Positions 34,988-43,570 of a stretch of 64,000 bases of DNA are shown in pieces. The stretch is taken from assembly GCF_003600685.1 (NCBI RefSeq), contig NZ_CP032084.1, positions 4,836,001 through 4,900,000 on the forward strand. Direction: 5' to 3'. The stretch comes from Achromobacter sp. B7. GTDB taxonomy: Bacteria > Pseudomonadota > Gammaproteobacteria > Burkholderiales > Burkholderiaceae_B. Position numbers and translations under genes: made by a program. The stretch's first letter is position 1, and every line of letters begins with the position of its first letter. The notes under the pieces were generated by a model. That model saw nothing but the letters and a program-made list of their open reading frames with translations. It searched no databases and had not been told where the DNA came from.

Positions 34988-35593
34988 ATGGATTTCCTGG
35001 ACAGCCTGAACCATTCCCTGTTTCTTTCGATCAACGCCGACCCGGCTTCGCCCGCCTGGCGCATCCACGCCGCCATGCTGATCGCCAACCGGCTGATCCT
35101 GCTGGTGCCCGGCGCGCTGGCCGCGCTGTGGTTGTGGGGCGGGCAGCCGCAACGCAGCCTGGCGCTGAAGGTGCTGGCCAGCATCGGCGCCGCGCTGTTC
35201 ATCAGCTATCTGTGCGGGGCGCTGTGGCCGCAGCCGCGTCCGTTCGTGCTGGGGCTGGGCCATGCGTTCTTTCCGCACAAGGCGACCTCTTCCTTCCCCA
35301 GCAACCACACCATCATCATTGCCACCTTTGCGTTCGCGCTGATCCTGGACCGGCGCTGGACGGCCTGGGGCTGGCTTGCGTTGCTGGGCGCCGCCGTCGT
35401 CGGTACGGCGCGCGTCTATCTGGGCGTGCATTTCCCCTTGGACATCGCGGGCGGCCTGGTGCTGGCGCCCATCGCCGCGGCGATTACCGCGGCGGTGTGG
35501 AATCGCGTCGGCGCACCGCTGACGCTGGCCACGCAAGGCATTTACCGCAAACTGCTGGCCTTGCCGATTGCACGCGGCTGGTTCCGCGCGTAG
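34988..35593 (+). CDS. PAP2-family phosphatase, BcrC/undecaprenyl-diphosphatase type
   Basis: 201 residues with five or six membrane helices. The three PAP2 signature blocks are present: PQPRP (R84-P85), SFPSNH (S105-N-H107) and ARVYLGVHFPLD (R142, H148, D152). The catalytic histidine pair and arginines are intact. BcrC-like proteins dephosphorylate undecaprenyl pyrophosphate at the outer face of the inner membrane to recycle the peptidoglycan carrier. Lipid phosphatase specificity for another substrate is possible. Not obviously linked to either neighbour. Confidence 0.85.
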   Translation: MDFLDSLNHSLFLSINADPASPAWRIHAAMLIANRLILLVPGALAALWLWGGQPQRSLALKVLASIGAALFISYLCGALWPQPRPFVLGLGHAFFPHKATSSFPSNHTIIIATFAFALILDRRWTAWGWLALLGAAVVGTARVYLGVHFPLDIAGGLVLAPIAAAITAAVWNRVGAPLTLATQGIYRKLLALPIARGWFRA

Positions 35594-35667
35594 ACGGTCG
35601 GCGGATCAACCCGGCGCAGCGCGCTTGCGGGGTCCGCTTCCCCTGGCGCCCGCGCAAGGCGGATCGC

Positions 35668-36651
35668 TCAGTTGATCGCAACGTTCGCGTCTTTGACCAG
35701 CTTGGCGTAGTTGGTGGTGTCCGCGCCGATACGGGCGCGCATCTGCTCGGGCGTATCGCCGATCGGCACCGCCCCGATCTCGGCCATCCGGCGCGAGAAG
35801 TCGGGCGAATGGATGATCTTCACCATCTCGGCGTTCAGCCGCGTCACCACCTCGGCGGGCGCGGCGGCCGGCGCCAACACGCCAAACCACGTCCCCATGT
35901 TGAAGGGCTTGATGCCCGCCTCTTGCATCGTCGGCACATTGGGCAACGCGGCCGAACGCTGATCGGTGGTGACGGCCAGCGCGCGCAGCTTGCCGCTTTG
36001 GATGTGCGCCAGCACGGGCGTGATGGTGTCGAACGACATATCGATCTGGCCGCCCAGCAAATCGGTGGTCAACGGCCCGCTGCCCTTGTACGGCACGTGC
36101 AGCAGCTTGACGTGGCCCTGCTGCTCGAACTGCGCACCGATCAGGTGTTGCCCCGTGCCCATGCCGTTGGACCCATACGTCAGCTTGCCCGGCGCAGCCT
36201 GCGCCAGCTTGAGCAGGCCTTGCACGGTGGTGGCGTCCAGCTTGGGGTTGACGACCAGCACGTTGGGCACCAGCGCCACCGTCGTCACCGGCGCGAAGTC
36301 CTTCTGAAAGTCGTAGTGCAGGCTCTTGTAGACGCTGGTGGCGATGGTGTGATGCACCGCGCCCATCAGCAGCGTGTAGCCGTCGGGCGCTGCCTTGGCC
36401 ACGTAGTCGGCGCCCAGCGTCGAGCCCGCGCCCGGCTTGTTTTCCACCACCACCGGCTGGCCCAGGCTCTTGGACAGTTCCTGCCCCAAGGCCCGCGCCA
36501 ACACGTCGGTGGTGCCGCCCGCCGGAAACGGCACCACCAGGCTGATCGGCCGGGCCGGATACGTCTGCGCCATGGCGGCCCCGCCCATCAAGGGCTGGCC
36601 CATCGCGCAGGCGAGCGCCAACGCGCGCACGCGGAATCGTTGCTTGAACAT
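35668..36651 (-). CDS. Bug-family tripartite tricarboxylate transporter substrate-binding protein
   Basis: 327 residues. Signal peptide (FKQRFRVRALALACAMGQP through GGAAMAQ), then TYPARPISLVVPFPAGGTTDVLARALGQE and later motifs VENKPGAGSTLGADYVAK, YGSNGMGTGQHLIGAQF and HVPYKGSGPLTTDLLGG. It is a periplasmic carboxylate receptor. AAGGAG precedes the ATG. It lies 128 nt downstream of a tartrate-type dehydrogenase gene on the same strand, which suggests tartrate or a related hydroxy-acid as ligand; this is inference. Confidence 0.92.
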   Translation of the reverse strand: MFKQRFRVRALALACAMGQPLMGGAAMAQTYPARPISLVVPFPAGGTTDVLARALGQELSKSLGQPVVVENKPGAGSTLGADYVAKAAPDGYTLLMGAVHHTIATSVYKSLHYDFQKDFAPVTTVALVPNVLVVNPKLDATTVQGLLKLAQAAPGKLTYGSNGMGTGQHLIGAQFEQQGHVKLLHVPYKGSGPLTTDLLGGQIDMSFDTITPVLAHIQSGKLRALAVTTDQRSAALPNVPTMQEAGIKPFNMGTWFGVLAPAAAPAEVVTRLNAEMVKIIHSPDFSRRMAEIGAVPIGDTPEQMRARIGADTTNYAKLVKDANVAIN

Positions 36652-36779
36652 GCTTGTCTCCTTGGAATACGAATGGACTTCGCTTCTTGTTGTATTGCCG
36701 GCCACCGCGTGAAGCTTGCTGCCTCGGGGTCTTGCGCCCTGTCGCGGTGTCCGGGTATCGCCGCGGGCGGCGCGTGCCG

Positions 36780-37865
36780 CTACGCCGCCTTGACCTGCCT
36801 GCCCTGCGCCAGCTGCGCGCAGACGGCCTCGGTAACGTCATCGGTACGCGCCTGCCCGCCCAGGTCGCGAGTATGCAGCGCCGGGGTGGCCGTGACGCGT
36901 TCGATGGCTTGCATCAAACGCGCCGCCGCGTCCGTCTCGCCCAGGTGTTCCAGCAGCATGACCACCGACCAGAACGTGCCCACCGGGTTGGCCAGGCCTT
37001 GCCCCATGATGTCGAAGGCCGAACCGTGGATGGGTTCGAACATGGAGGGGTAGCGGCGTTCCGGGTCGATGTTGCCGGTGGGCGCGATGCCCAGGCTGCC
37101 GGCCAGCGCGGCGGCCAGGTCGCTGAGGATGTCGGCGTGCAGGTTGGTGGCCACGATGGTGTCCAGCGACGCGGGCCGGTTGACCATGCGCGCGGTGGCG
37201 GCGTCGACCAGTTCCTTGTCCCACGTGACGTCGGGAAATTCGCGGCTGACTTGCAGCGCGATCTCGTCCCACATGACCATGGCGTGGCGCTGCGCGTTGG
37301 ATTTGGTGATGACGGTCAACAGCTTGCGCGGGCGCGATTGCGCCAGCTTGAAGGCAAAGCGCAGGATGCGTTCAACGCCGGCCCGCGTCATGATGGACAC
37401 GTCGGTAGCGGCCTCGATCGGATGGCCCTGATGCACGCGGCCCCCCACGCCGGAATATTCGCCTTCGGAATTTTCGCGCACGATGACCCAGTTCAGTTGC
37501 TCGGGCGTGCAGCGCTTTAGCGGCGCGTCGATGCCGGGCAGGATGCGCGTGGGACGCACGTTGGCGTACTGGTCAAAGCCCTGGCAGATCTTCAGGCGCA
37601 GGCCCCACAGGGTGATGTGGTCGGCAATGTCGGGGTCACCGGCCGAGCCGAACAGGATGGCGTCCTTGTCGCGCAAGGCGTCCAGGCCATCGGCGGGCAT
37701 CATCACGCCGTGCTGGCGGTAATAGTCGCCGCCCCAATCGAAGTTCTGAAATTCGAATTGCAGGCCGCCTTCGCCGGCAATGGCCTGCATGACGCGCTGG
37801 CCGGCCGGAATCACTTCCTTGCCGATGCCGTCGCCGGGGATGGTTGCGATGCGGTAGGTCTTCAT
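36780..37865 (-). CDS. ttuC: Tartrate dehydrogenase/decarboxylase (isopropylmalate dehydrogenase superfamily)
   Basis: 361 residues. The opening MKTYRIATIPGDGIGKEVIP, the substrate loop (ANVRPTRILPG region), NSEGEYSGVGGR, NAQRHAMVMWDE and the GSAFDIMGQGLANPVG segment place it in the beta-decarboxylating dehydrogenase family, and its overall pattern fits TtuC-type tartrate dehydrogenase, an NAD- and metal-dependent enzyme acting on tartrate and D-malate. D-malate dehydrogenase (DmlA) is a close alternative. AAGGAG lies upstream of the ATG at 37865. A Bug receptor gene follows on the same strand. Confidence 0.88.
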   Translation of the reverse strand: MKTYRIATIPGDGIGKEVIPAGQRVMQAIAGEGGLQFEFQNFDWGGDYYRQHGVMMPADGLDALRDKDAILFGSAGDPDIADHITLWGLRLKICQGFDQYANVRPTRILPGIDAPLKRCTPEQLNWVIVRENSEGEYSGVGGRVHQGHPIEAATDVSIMTRAGVERILRFAFKLAQSRPRKLLTVITKSNAQRHAMVMWDEIALQVSREFPDVTWDKELVDAATARMVNRPASLDTIVATNLHADILSDLAAALAGSLGIAPTGNIDPERRYPSMFEPIHGSAFDIMGQGLANPVGTFWSVVMLLEHLGETDAAARLMQAIERVTATPALHTRDLGGQARTDDVTEAVCAQLAQGRQVKAA

Positions 37866-37946
37866 AAGCCGACAGGCTCCTTGCGGGTAAGGGTCTGTCG
37901 GCAATGTACCGAGCGCTGCGCGCCGTGCGCGCAGCGCCGTTCACAA

Positions 37947-37971
37947 CATCTTCAACCTGAAGTTGAAGATG
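37947..37971 (-). terminator. Hairpin after the DUF3829 gene
   Basis: A perfect 10-bp inverted repeat (CATCTTCAAC / GTTGAAGATG) with a 5-nt loop lies 26 nt beyond the stop codon of the minus-strand DUF3829 gene. The following bases on that strand (TTGTGAAC) give only a weak T tract. Confidence 0.5.
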
Positions 37972-37996
37972 GCGCGGCGGTGATCCGCAGCGATGA

Positions 37997-38956
37997 TCAG
38001 CAGCGGTTGACGTTCAGGTTGTTGATCAGGTTGTTGAACGTCTGGCGCAGGCTGTAGGCGTCGTCCACGATGGTGGGGCGCATCATCTTGAAGGCGCCGG
38101 TGCGTTCGGCGTCCTGCTTGTAGCGGCCGCTGTCCGTGTTTTCCAGCACCTTGCGGCCGGCGGCCAGGAAGGCGTTGGCCTGCATCATCGTGCTGGCGCA
38201 GCCCTTGGGATCGGCCTCGCGGGTCTTCTTGTCAAAGCCCAGCGTCATCTCGTTCAGCTTGTCCAGCTGCTGCTTGAACGCGTCCTTCTTGTCGCCCAGG
38301 CCGGTACCTTCGAAAATGCCGGTGGCCTGGTCCAGCGTGGACTTGCCGTAATAGACCATGCCCGCGCGGTAGTAGGCCACGGTGTCCTTCTTGGCCTTCT
38401 CGAACGCTTCCTTGGTGTTGGCCGTGTCCTTCACGGAAATGCCATGGTAGAAGGCGCTTTCGGCCTTGGCCACTTCGGTCAGCGCGGCCACGTAGGCCGG
38501 GCTTTTCTCGCGTGCCAGCGCGCCGTTGTCCGACAGGAAGGTCTTGGCGGCAGCGTAGTTTTGCAGCTCGGTGGACAGCGGGGCCAGCTTGCCCAGCGCG
38601 TCGGCAAAGTTCTTGGCGGGCGCGTCGATCTCGGGGATGGCCGGCTTCATGGCCAGGGCCTTTTCCAGCTTTTCCTTGGTGCGCAGCACCATGATGTCGT
38701 TGCCGATGACGTAGTCCTTCACGGGCTTCTTGTCGGCCATCTTGGGCACCATGTACTTGTTGTACTGGTCCAGCGTTTCATCAAACGACTGGCTGATGCT
38801 GTTGGCCGCGTCAACGTACTGGTTGTACTTGACGATCTCGGCCTGGGCGGTGCTGGCTTCAGCGGCTTTTGCTTGCGGCTTGGCGTTGTCGTCACCGCAC
38901 GCGGCGAGCATCAACGTGGCGGCCAAAATAGCGGACATGCACAAGGGGCGCGACAT
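37997..38956 (-). CDS. DUF3829 family lipoprotein
   Basis: 319 residues. A short signal peptide ends in a lipobox (LMLAAC, lipidated C20) followed by GDD; aspartate at +2/+3 can retain lipoproteins in the inner membrane in some bacteria. The remainder is helical and lysine-rich (KYNQYVDAANSISQSFDETL, GISVKDTANTKEAFEKAK), matching DUF3829, whose function is unknown. It faces away from the AdaA-AlkA gene. Confidence 0.8.
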   Translation of the reverse strand: MSRPLCMSAILAATLMLAACGDDNAKPQAKAAEASTAQAEIVKYNQYVDAANSISQSFDETLDQYNKYMVPKMADKKPVKDYVIGNDIMVLRTKEKLEKALAMKPAIPEIDAPAKNFADALGKLAPLSTELQNYAAAKTFLSDNGALAREKSPAYVAALTEVAKAESAFYHGISVKDTANTKEAFEKAKKDTVAYYRAGMVYYGKSTLDQATGIFEGTGLGDKKDAFKQQLDKLNEMTLGFDKKTREADPKGCASTMMQANAFLAAGRKVLENTDSGRYKQDAERTGAFKMMRPTIVDDAYSLRQTFNNLINNLNVNRC

Positions 38957-39129
38957 AAAAATCTGTTCTCCGAAAAAGGGAACGCATCATATGCCGCCGT
39001 GTTGCTTAACACGCTACAAAGTCATTCAGAGCTGTCACAAGGGTTTGCAAAGCGCGACGACTTCTTTACATGCGCGCTCATGCCCGCGCTTTTGGCCAAG
39101 CGCAGGCGTGCCGCGCGGTGGATGTGCCG

Positions 39130-39178
39130 GCGGTTTTCGGACAGCAATATCATCGGCACAACACTGTCCGAAAACCGC
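39130..39178. promoter_or_regulatory. 15-bp perfect inverted repeat between DUF3829 and adaA-alkA genes
   Basis: GCGGTTTTCGGACAG (39130-39144) and its exact complement (39164-39178) are separated by 19 nt. They lie 37 nt before the adaA-alkA ATG in a 258-bp divergent gap. Arm length rules out chance. No T tract follows, so it is more likely an operator or leader structure than a terminator. Confidence 0.55.
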
Positions 39179-39214
39179 TAGATGCCCGCCTGCCGGCGGC
39201 GCTAGCATGGCGGC

Positions 39215-40663
39215 ATGAACCTGGATCACGACGCCTGCTACCGCGCCATCAGCGTGCGCGACGCCCGTTACGACGGGCGCTTCTTCACAGCGGTGAAGAC
39301 CACGCGCATTTATTGCCGCCCGGTGTGCCCGGCGCGCACGCCGCTATCTCGCAACGTCACGTTTTTTGGCAGTGCCGCCGCCGCGCAAGAAGCGGGGTTT
39401 CACCCTTGCCTGCGCTGCCGCCCGGAAACCGCGCCCGACCTTGGCCCCCCGCGTGAACTACCGGACAGCGTGGCGCGCGCGCTGGCGCTGATCGAGGCGG
39501 GCGCCTTGGACGATGCCGGCGTGGACGCGATGGCCGCCAGGCTGGGCGTGGGCGACCGGCAACTACGCCGGCTGTTTCGCCAGCATCTGGGTGCGTCGGC
39601 GGTGGCCGTGGCGCAAACCCGGCGTGTGCTGCTGGCCAAGCAACTGATCCACGAAACCCAGCTGCCCATGGCCGACATTGCCTTCGCTTCCGGCTTTGGC
39701 AGCATTCGCCGCTTTAACGAAACCTTCCTGGCGCTGTTCGGGCGCGCGCCCGGCGCGCTGCGGCGTTCGGCCCGGCCCGATGTGCCCTACGCCGCGCAAG
39801 GCGAAATCAAGCTGTTGCTGCGCTACCGGCCGCCTTACGACTGGGCGGCCATGCTGGATTTTCTGCGGATGCGGGCCATACCCGGCATGGAGCGCGTGGA
39901 TGGCGATGGCTATGCGCGCACGGTCAGCGTGGATGGCATGCAGGGCACGATCAGCGTGCGGCCGGGCACGGGCAACGCGTTGCAGGCCACGGTGCGCGTG
40001 GCGCGCGTGAATGCCTTGCCGACGATCATTGCGCGGATCCGGCGGCTGTTCGACCTGGGCAGCGACCCCGTTGCGCTGGCGGCGCAGTTCGCGCATGACC
40101 CGGTGATGGCGGCGTTGATCGCGGCGCGCCCTGGCTTGCGCGTGCCGGGCGCCTGGGACGGTTTTGAATTGGCGATGCGCGCGGTGCTGGGCCAGCAGAT
40201 CACCGTGTCGGCGGCTATCCGGCTGGCGGGCAAGCTGGTGGCCGCGCATGGCGCATGGCTGACGCAGCCCGAGGACGGCCTGACCCACTGTTTTCCCGAG
40301 CCGCCTGCGTTGGCCCACGCGGAGCTTGCCGGTCTGGGCATGCCGCGCAGCCGCGCGGCCACGCTGTCGGCGGTGGCGGCTGCGGCGGTGGCGGACCCAC
40401 GTTTGTTCGATCCGGGCAGCAGTCTGGAAGACGCGGTCAAGCGGCTGCGCGCAATACGCGGCATCGGAGAGTGGACGGCGCAGTACATTGCGTTGCGCCA
40501 GTTGCGCGAACCGGATGCGTTTCCCAGCGCGGACATCGGCTTGATCCGTGCGTTGGAGAAATTGGAAGCGCGGCCCTACACGCCCGCGCAGTTGCTGGCG
40601 CGGTCCGACTCATGGCGGCCATGGCGCGCGTATGCCGCGCAGCATCTGTGGTCGGCGGGTTGA
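39215..40663 (+). CDS. AdaA-AlkA fusion: alkylation-responsive regulator and 3-methyladenine DNA glycosylase
   Basis: 482 residues. Residues 1-75 are the Ada zinc domain with the four cysteines C34, C38, C65 and C68; C34, in RIYCRPVC, is the one expected to accept a methyl group from phosphotriesters. An AraC-type HTH follows (~83-185, GFGSIRRFNETFLALFGRAPG). From ~190 the AlkA N-terminal and HhH-GPD glycosylase domains occur, with the hairpin LRAIRGIGEWTAQYIALR and catalytic aspartate D440 in PSADIGL. There is no O6-methylguanine methyltransferase domain. This domain order is well known in bacteria; it likely activates its own transcription upon alkylation. Confidence 0.93.
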   Translation: MNLDHDACYRAISVRDARYDGRFFTAVKTTRIYCRPVCPARTPLSRNVTFFGSAAAAQEAGFHPCLRCRPETAPDLGPPRELPDSVARALALIEAGALDDAGVDAMAARLGVGDRQLRRLFRQHLGASAVAVAQTRRVLLAKQLIHETQLPMADIAFASGFGSIRRFNETFLALFGRAPGALRRSARPDVPYAAQGEIKLLLRYRPPYDWAAMLDFLRMRAIPGMERVDGDGYARTVSVDGMQGTISVRPGTGNALQATVRVARVNALPTIIARIRRLFDLGSDPVALAAQFAHDPVMAALIAARPGLRVPGAWDGFELAMRAVLGQQITVSAAIRLAGKLVAAHGAWLTQPEDGLTHCFPEPPALAHAELAGLGMPRSRAATLSAVAAAAVADPRLFDPGSSLEDAVKRLRAIRGIGEWTAQYIALRQLREPDAFPSADIGLIRALEKLEARPYTPAQLLARSDSWRPWRAYAAQHLWSAG

Positions 40664-40689
40664 GCGCGGCGGATTGAGGACGGGGCGGC

Positions 40690-40773
40690 CTGCTGTCTGG
40701 TGTCTGCTGTCTGCTGTCTGCTGCCGGCTGTCTGCTGCGTGCTGCGTGCTGTCTGCTGCGTGCTGCGTGCTGT
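40690..40773. repeat. Heptanucleotide minisatellite (about 12 units)
   Basis: Twelve contiguous 7-bp units of the CTGCTGT family (variants CTGCTGC, GTGCTGC, CTGGTGT, CGGCTGT) lie in the 171-bp gap between adaA-alkA and a LysR gene. The period of seven is not a multiple of three and no gene is supported here. Confidence 0.85.
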
Positions 40774-40834
40774 CGGTCCAGTCTGCCGCTTGCCACTCAC
40801 CTGGCGGCTTCTGCGCAGGGCCGCGCATCCTTCC

Positions 40835-41740
40835 CTACCAGGCTGCCTGTTTATCGCGCTGAAAATAGCCCACCAAAAAATCCACGAAGACGCGGACCTT
40901 GGCGGACAGGTGGTGGCGTTCGGGGAACACGGCGTAGATGTCGGCTTGCGGCAGCGCGTAGTCTTCCAGCACGTGCACCAGCCGGCCGCTGCGCAGGTAG
41001 CGCGCCAGATCCCATTCGGCGCGCTGCAAGATGCCCAGGCCGGCAAGCCCCCAGGTCAGCGTGACTTCCCCATCGTTGCTGCTTAACGTGCCCCGCACCT
41101 TCACGGTTTCGCTGCGCCGGCCCTTGGTGAAGCGCCACAGGCTGTAGGCGTCTTCGTTCTGGCGCAGCACGATGCACTGGTGCCGCGTCAGGTCGTGCGG
41201 GGTCAGCGGCACGCCATGCGCTTTCAGGTAAGCCGGCGATGCGCACACCAGCCGGCGGTTGGGCGCGATCTTGCGGGCGATCAAGCGCGTGTCGGGCAGG
41301 TCGCCAAAGCGCACCGCCACGTCGAACGCATCCTGCACGAAGTCGGCGGGGCTGTCGGTCAGCTGCAATTGCAACATCACGTCGGGATACTGCCTGGAAA
41401 ATTCCGCGATGGCCGGCGCGATGTAGCTGCGGCCAAAACCCAGCGGCGCGTTGACTTTCAAACGGCCGCGCGGGGTGTCCTGGCGGCTGGCGATCAGCGC
41501 GTCCAGGTCTTCGATGTCGCCCAGGATGCGGCGGGCGCTTTCCAGGTAGACCTCGCCTTCGGCGGTCAGGCTCAGGCGCCGCGTGCTGCGGTTGAACAGG
41601 CGCACGCCCAGCCGCGCTTCGATCTGCGCCAGCCGTTTGCTGACAGCAGCCGGCGTCACATCCAGTTGGCGGGCAGCCGCCGACATGCCGCCGGCACGGG
41701 CCAGCTCAACCACCAATTGCAGTTCGCTGGAATGCCCCAT
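40835..41740 (-). CDS. LysR-type transcriptional regulator
   Basis: 301 residues, ordinary length. HTH at residues ~4-62 (LQLVVELARAGGMSAAARQLDVTPAAVSKRLAQIE) and effector domain from ~90 (GRLKVNAPLGFGRSYIAPAI) to the end. The pattern resembles the DmlR/CrgA-like subgroup (NRSTRRLSLTAEGEVYLE). The neighbours are YajQ upstream on the same strand (18 nt) and adaA-alkA converging; neither points to a target. Confidence 0.9.
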   Translation of the reverse strand: MGHSSELQLVVELARAGGMSAAARQLDVTPAAVSKRLAQIEARLGVRLFNRSTRRLSLTAEGEVYLESARRILGDIEDLDALIASRQDTPRGRLKVNAPLGFGRSYIAPAIAEFSRQYPDVMLQLQLTDSPADFVQDAFDVAVRFGDLPDTRLIARKIAPNRRLVCASPAYLKAHGVPLTPHDLTRHQCIVLRQNEDAYSLWRFTKGRRSETVKVRGTLSSNDGEVTLTWGLAGLGILQRAEWDLARYLRSGRLVHVLEDYALPQADIYAVFPERHHLSAKVRVFVDFLVGYFQRDKQAAW

Positions 41741-41758
41741 GGCGGCGGGCCGGGGCGC

Positions 41759-42241
41759 TTAGTCGCGGAAGTTTTCGAACTGCAAGGGCAGGTCGACGTC
41801 GGTCTTTTTCAACAGTGCGATGGCCGATTGCAGGTCGTCGCGCTTTTTACCGGTGATACGCAGCTTGTCCCCGTTGATCTGCGATTCCACCTTGAGCTTG
41901 GCGTTCTTGATGGCGGCGATCAGCTTCTTGGCCACGGGCTGTTCGATACCCTGCTTGATGGTGACCTTCTGGCGGGCGCCGCCCAGGTTTTCCAGCGGGT
42001 CGGCCACGTCCAGGCAGCGCACGTCGATGCCACGCGCCGACAGGCGGCCGCGCAAGATGTCGAGCATTTGCTTGAGCTGGAACGCGCTGGAGGCCACCTG
42101 GGTGACGACAAAGCCTTCCAGTTCGAACTTGGCGTCGCTACCCTTGAAGTCGAAGCGGGTGGACAGTTCGCGGTTGGCCTGATCGATGGCGTTGGTGAGT
42201 TCGTGTTTGTCGACTTCGGAGACGACGTCAAAAGTAGGCAT
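41759..42241 (-). CDS. yajQ: YajQ family nucleotide-binding protein
   Basis: 160 residues, the standard length. It begins PTFDVVSEVDKHELTNAIDQ and ends LRITGKKRDDLQSAIALLK, LPLQFENFRD, typical of the YajQ (DUF520) family with two ferredoxin-like domains. Some members bind cyclic-di-GMP and act as transcription co-regulators; others are only known to bind nucleotides. The start at 42241 matches family length; the open frame continues 85 codons upstream but that part is a 13-bp noncoding repeat and was rejected. A GGACC-type leader precedes the ATG. Confidence 0.93.
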   Translation of the reverse strand: MPTFDVVSEVDKHELTNAIDQANRELSTRFDFKGSDAKFELEGFVVTQVASSAFQLKQMLDILRGRLSARGIDVRCLDVADPLENLGGARQKVTIKQGIEQPVAKKLIAAIKNAKLKVESQINGDKLRITGKKRDDLQSAIALLKKTDVDLPLQFENFRD

Positions 42242-42326
42242 GACACGGGTCCTGTTGGATGATGAAAAATAGGGATGAACGTCAGAGCCGCCTGCGTCAG
42301 GCGGCGCTTTGGTTAACGCTGGGTAT

Positions 42327-42430
42327 GACTGCCGCGCACGACTGCCGCGTGCGACTGCCGCGTGCGACGGCCGCTTACCACTGCCGCTTACCACTGCCGC
42401 GTACGACGGCCGCTTATCACTGCTGTCTAC
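42327..42430. repeat. 13-bp minisatellite upstream of yajQ (8 units)
   Basis: Eight contiguous 13-bp units of the GACTGCCGCGTGC family (variants CACTGCCGCTTAC, GACGGCCGCTTAC) fill much of the 285-bp gap 42242-42526 between yajQ and the haem ATPase gene. The 13-bp period would shift frame every unit, so the open frame across it is not a gene. Confidence 0.85.
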
Positions 42431-42526
42431 GCCCGCAGTGTATGACGCGGTGTACCTCGGCCGCCATTTTACCGGCCCCGCGCCGCCGCGCGCCACCGCA
42501 CCGAACGGCGCGCGCCGCCCTGCCCG

Positions 42527-43570
42527 CTACCTCGTCAGGACCAGCAGTCGGTCAGGCTGCAACGGGTGGGCGATCACCTGGGCGTCGATGCCGTAGGCCA
42601 GGTGCAGGTTGGCCGCCGTCAACACCTGGGCGGGGGTGCCTTGCGCGATGGCACGGCCGGCGTTAAGCAGCAACAGGCGGTCGCACCAGCGCGCGGCCAG
42701 ATTCATGTCGTGCAGAATCACCAGGACGCCTGTATTGCCCTCATGCGCCAGTTCCCAGGCGCGGCGCAGCAGGTCGCCCTGGTGCTTCGGGTCCAGGCTG
42801 GCGGTGGGTTCGTCCAGCAACAGGTAACGCGATTCGCCGGGTGCGCGGGCGGCGTGGCACTGCACCAGCACACGCGCGAATTGCACGCGCTGCTGTTCAC
42901 CGCCCGACAGTTCCGGATAGCGGCGGCCGGCCAGATGCGCCACATCGGCAAGGCCCAGCGCGTGGGCCACCAGCGCATCGACCTGTGCAGGCGCCAGTTC
43001 AGCGAACGGGTAGGCGCCCATTGCCACCACCTCACGCACGCCCAGGTCGAAGGTCAGGCCGGGCTTTTGCGGCAGCACCGCGCGGCGTCGCGACTGCTGG
43101 CGCAGCGCCATGCCGGCAAGCGGCGCGCCGTCCAGCGTTATCTGGCCGACATCGGCCGATAGCTCGGCCGCCAGCGCACCCAGCAAGGTGGATTTGCCCG
43201 CGCCGTTGGCACCCAGCAAGCCCACGACCTCGCCGGGGCGCACCTCCAGTGACACGTCGGTCAGGATGCGCGCACCGCCGCGAGACAAGCTCAGCGTGTG
43301 GGCGGCCAGGGCTTGTCCGCCCGCGGCGTGCCCGGCCGTGCGGGGGACGGGTTGCGTCTGTGCAGCCTTCGTCTGTGCAGCCTGCGTCTGTGCAGCCTGC
43401 GCCTTTGCAGCCCGCGCCTTTGCAGCCTGCGCCTGTGTGGTCTGCATCGGTTCCGCCTGCGTCTGTGCGAGCGGCGTCTGTGCAGCCTGCGCCTGTGCGA
43501 GCGGCGCCTGGGCGAGTGGCGTCGGCGTGGCCTGCGCCTGTCCGACCAGAACCTGCGTGCGCGATGTCAT
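42527..43570 (-). CDS. hmuV: Haemin ABC transporter ATPase with repetitive N-terminal extension
   Basis: 347 residues, about 85 more than a normal HmuV/BhuV. The ATPase domain from ~residue 90 is complete: Walker A GANGAGKST, the signature LSGGEQQRVQFARVL, Walker B YLLLDEPTASLDP, and the switch histidine in VLVILHDMN. The first ~80 residues are a run of Ala/Gln/Thr pentapeptides encoded by a 15-bp minisatellite. Its ATG overlaps the stop of the permease gene (ATGA). Last gene of the haem operon. Whether the extension is translated depends on use of this ATG; an internal start nearer the domain would remove it, but the overlap favours the long form. Confidence 0.9.
   Translation of the reverse strand: MTSRTQVLVGQAQATPTPLAQAPLAQAQAAQTPLAQTQAEPMQTTQAQAAKARAAKAQAAQTQAAQTKAAQTQPVPRTAGHAAGGQALAAHTLSLSRGGARILTDVSLEVRPGEVVGLLGANGAGKSTLLGALAAELSADVGQITLDGAPLAGMALRQQSRRRAVLPQKPGLTFDLGVREVVAMGAYPFAELAPAQVDALVAHALGLADVAHLAGRRYPELSGGEQQRVQFARVLVQCHAARAPGESRYLLLDEPTASLDPKHQGDLLRRAWELAHEGNTGVLVILHDMNLAARWCDRLLLLNAGRAIAQGTPAQVLTAANLHLAYGIDAQVIAHPLQPDRLLVLTR
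43355..43549. repeat. 15-bp minisatellite in the hmuV 5' end (about 13 units)
   Basis: Thirteen contiguous 15-bp units of the CGTCTGTGCAGCCTG family on the plus strand. On the coding strand they encode residues ~8-72 of the haem ATPase as AQTQA/AKAQA-like pentapeptides. Confidence 0.85.

Noticed and set aside
42242..42496. 85-codon N-terminal extension of YajQ
   Set aside because: It is encoded by a 13-bp tandem repeat whose period breaks frame repeatedly, and YajQ already has its usual length without it.
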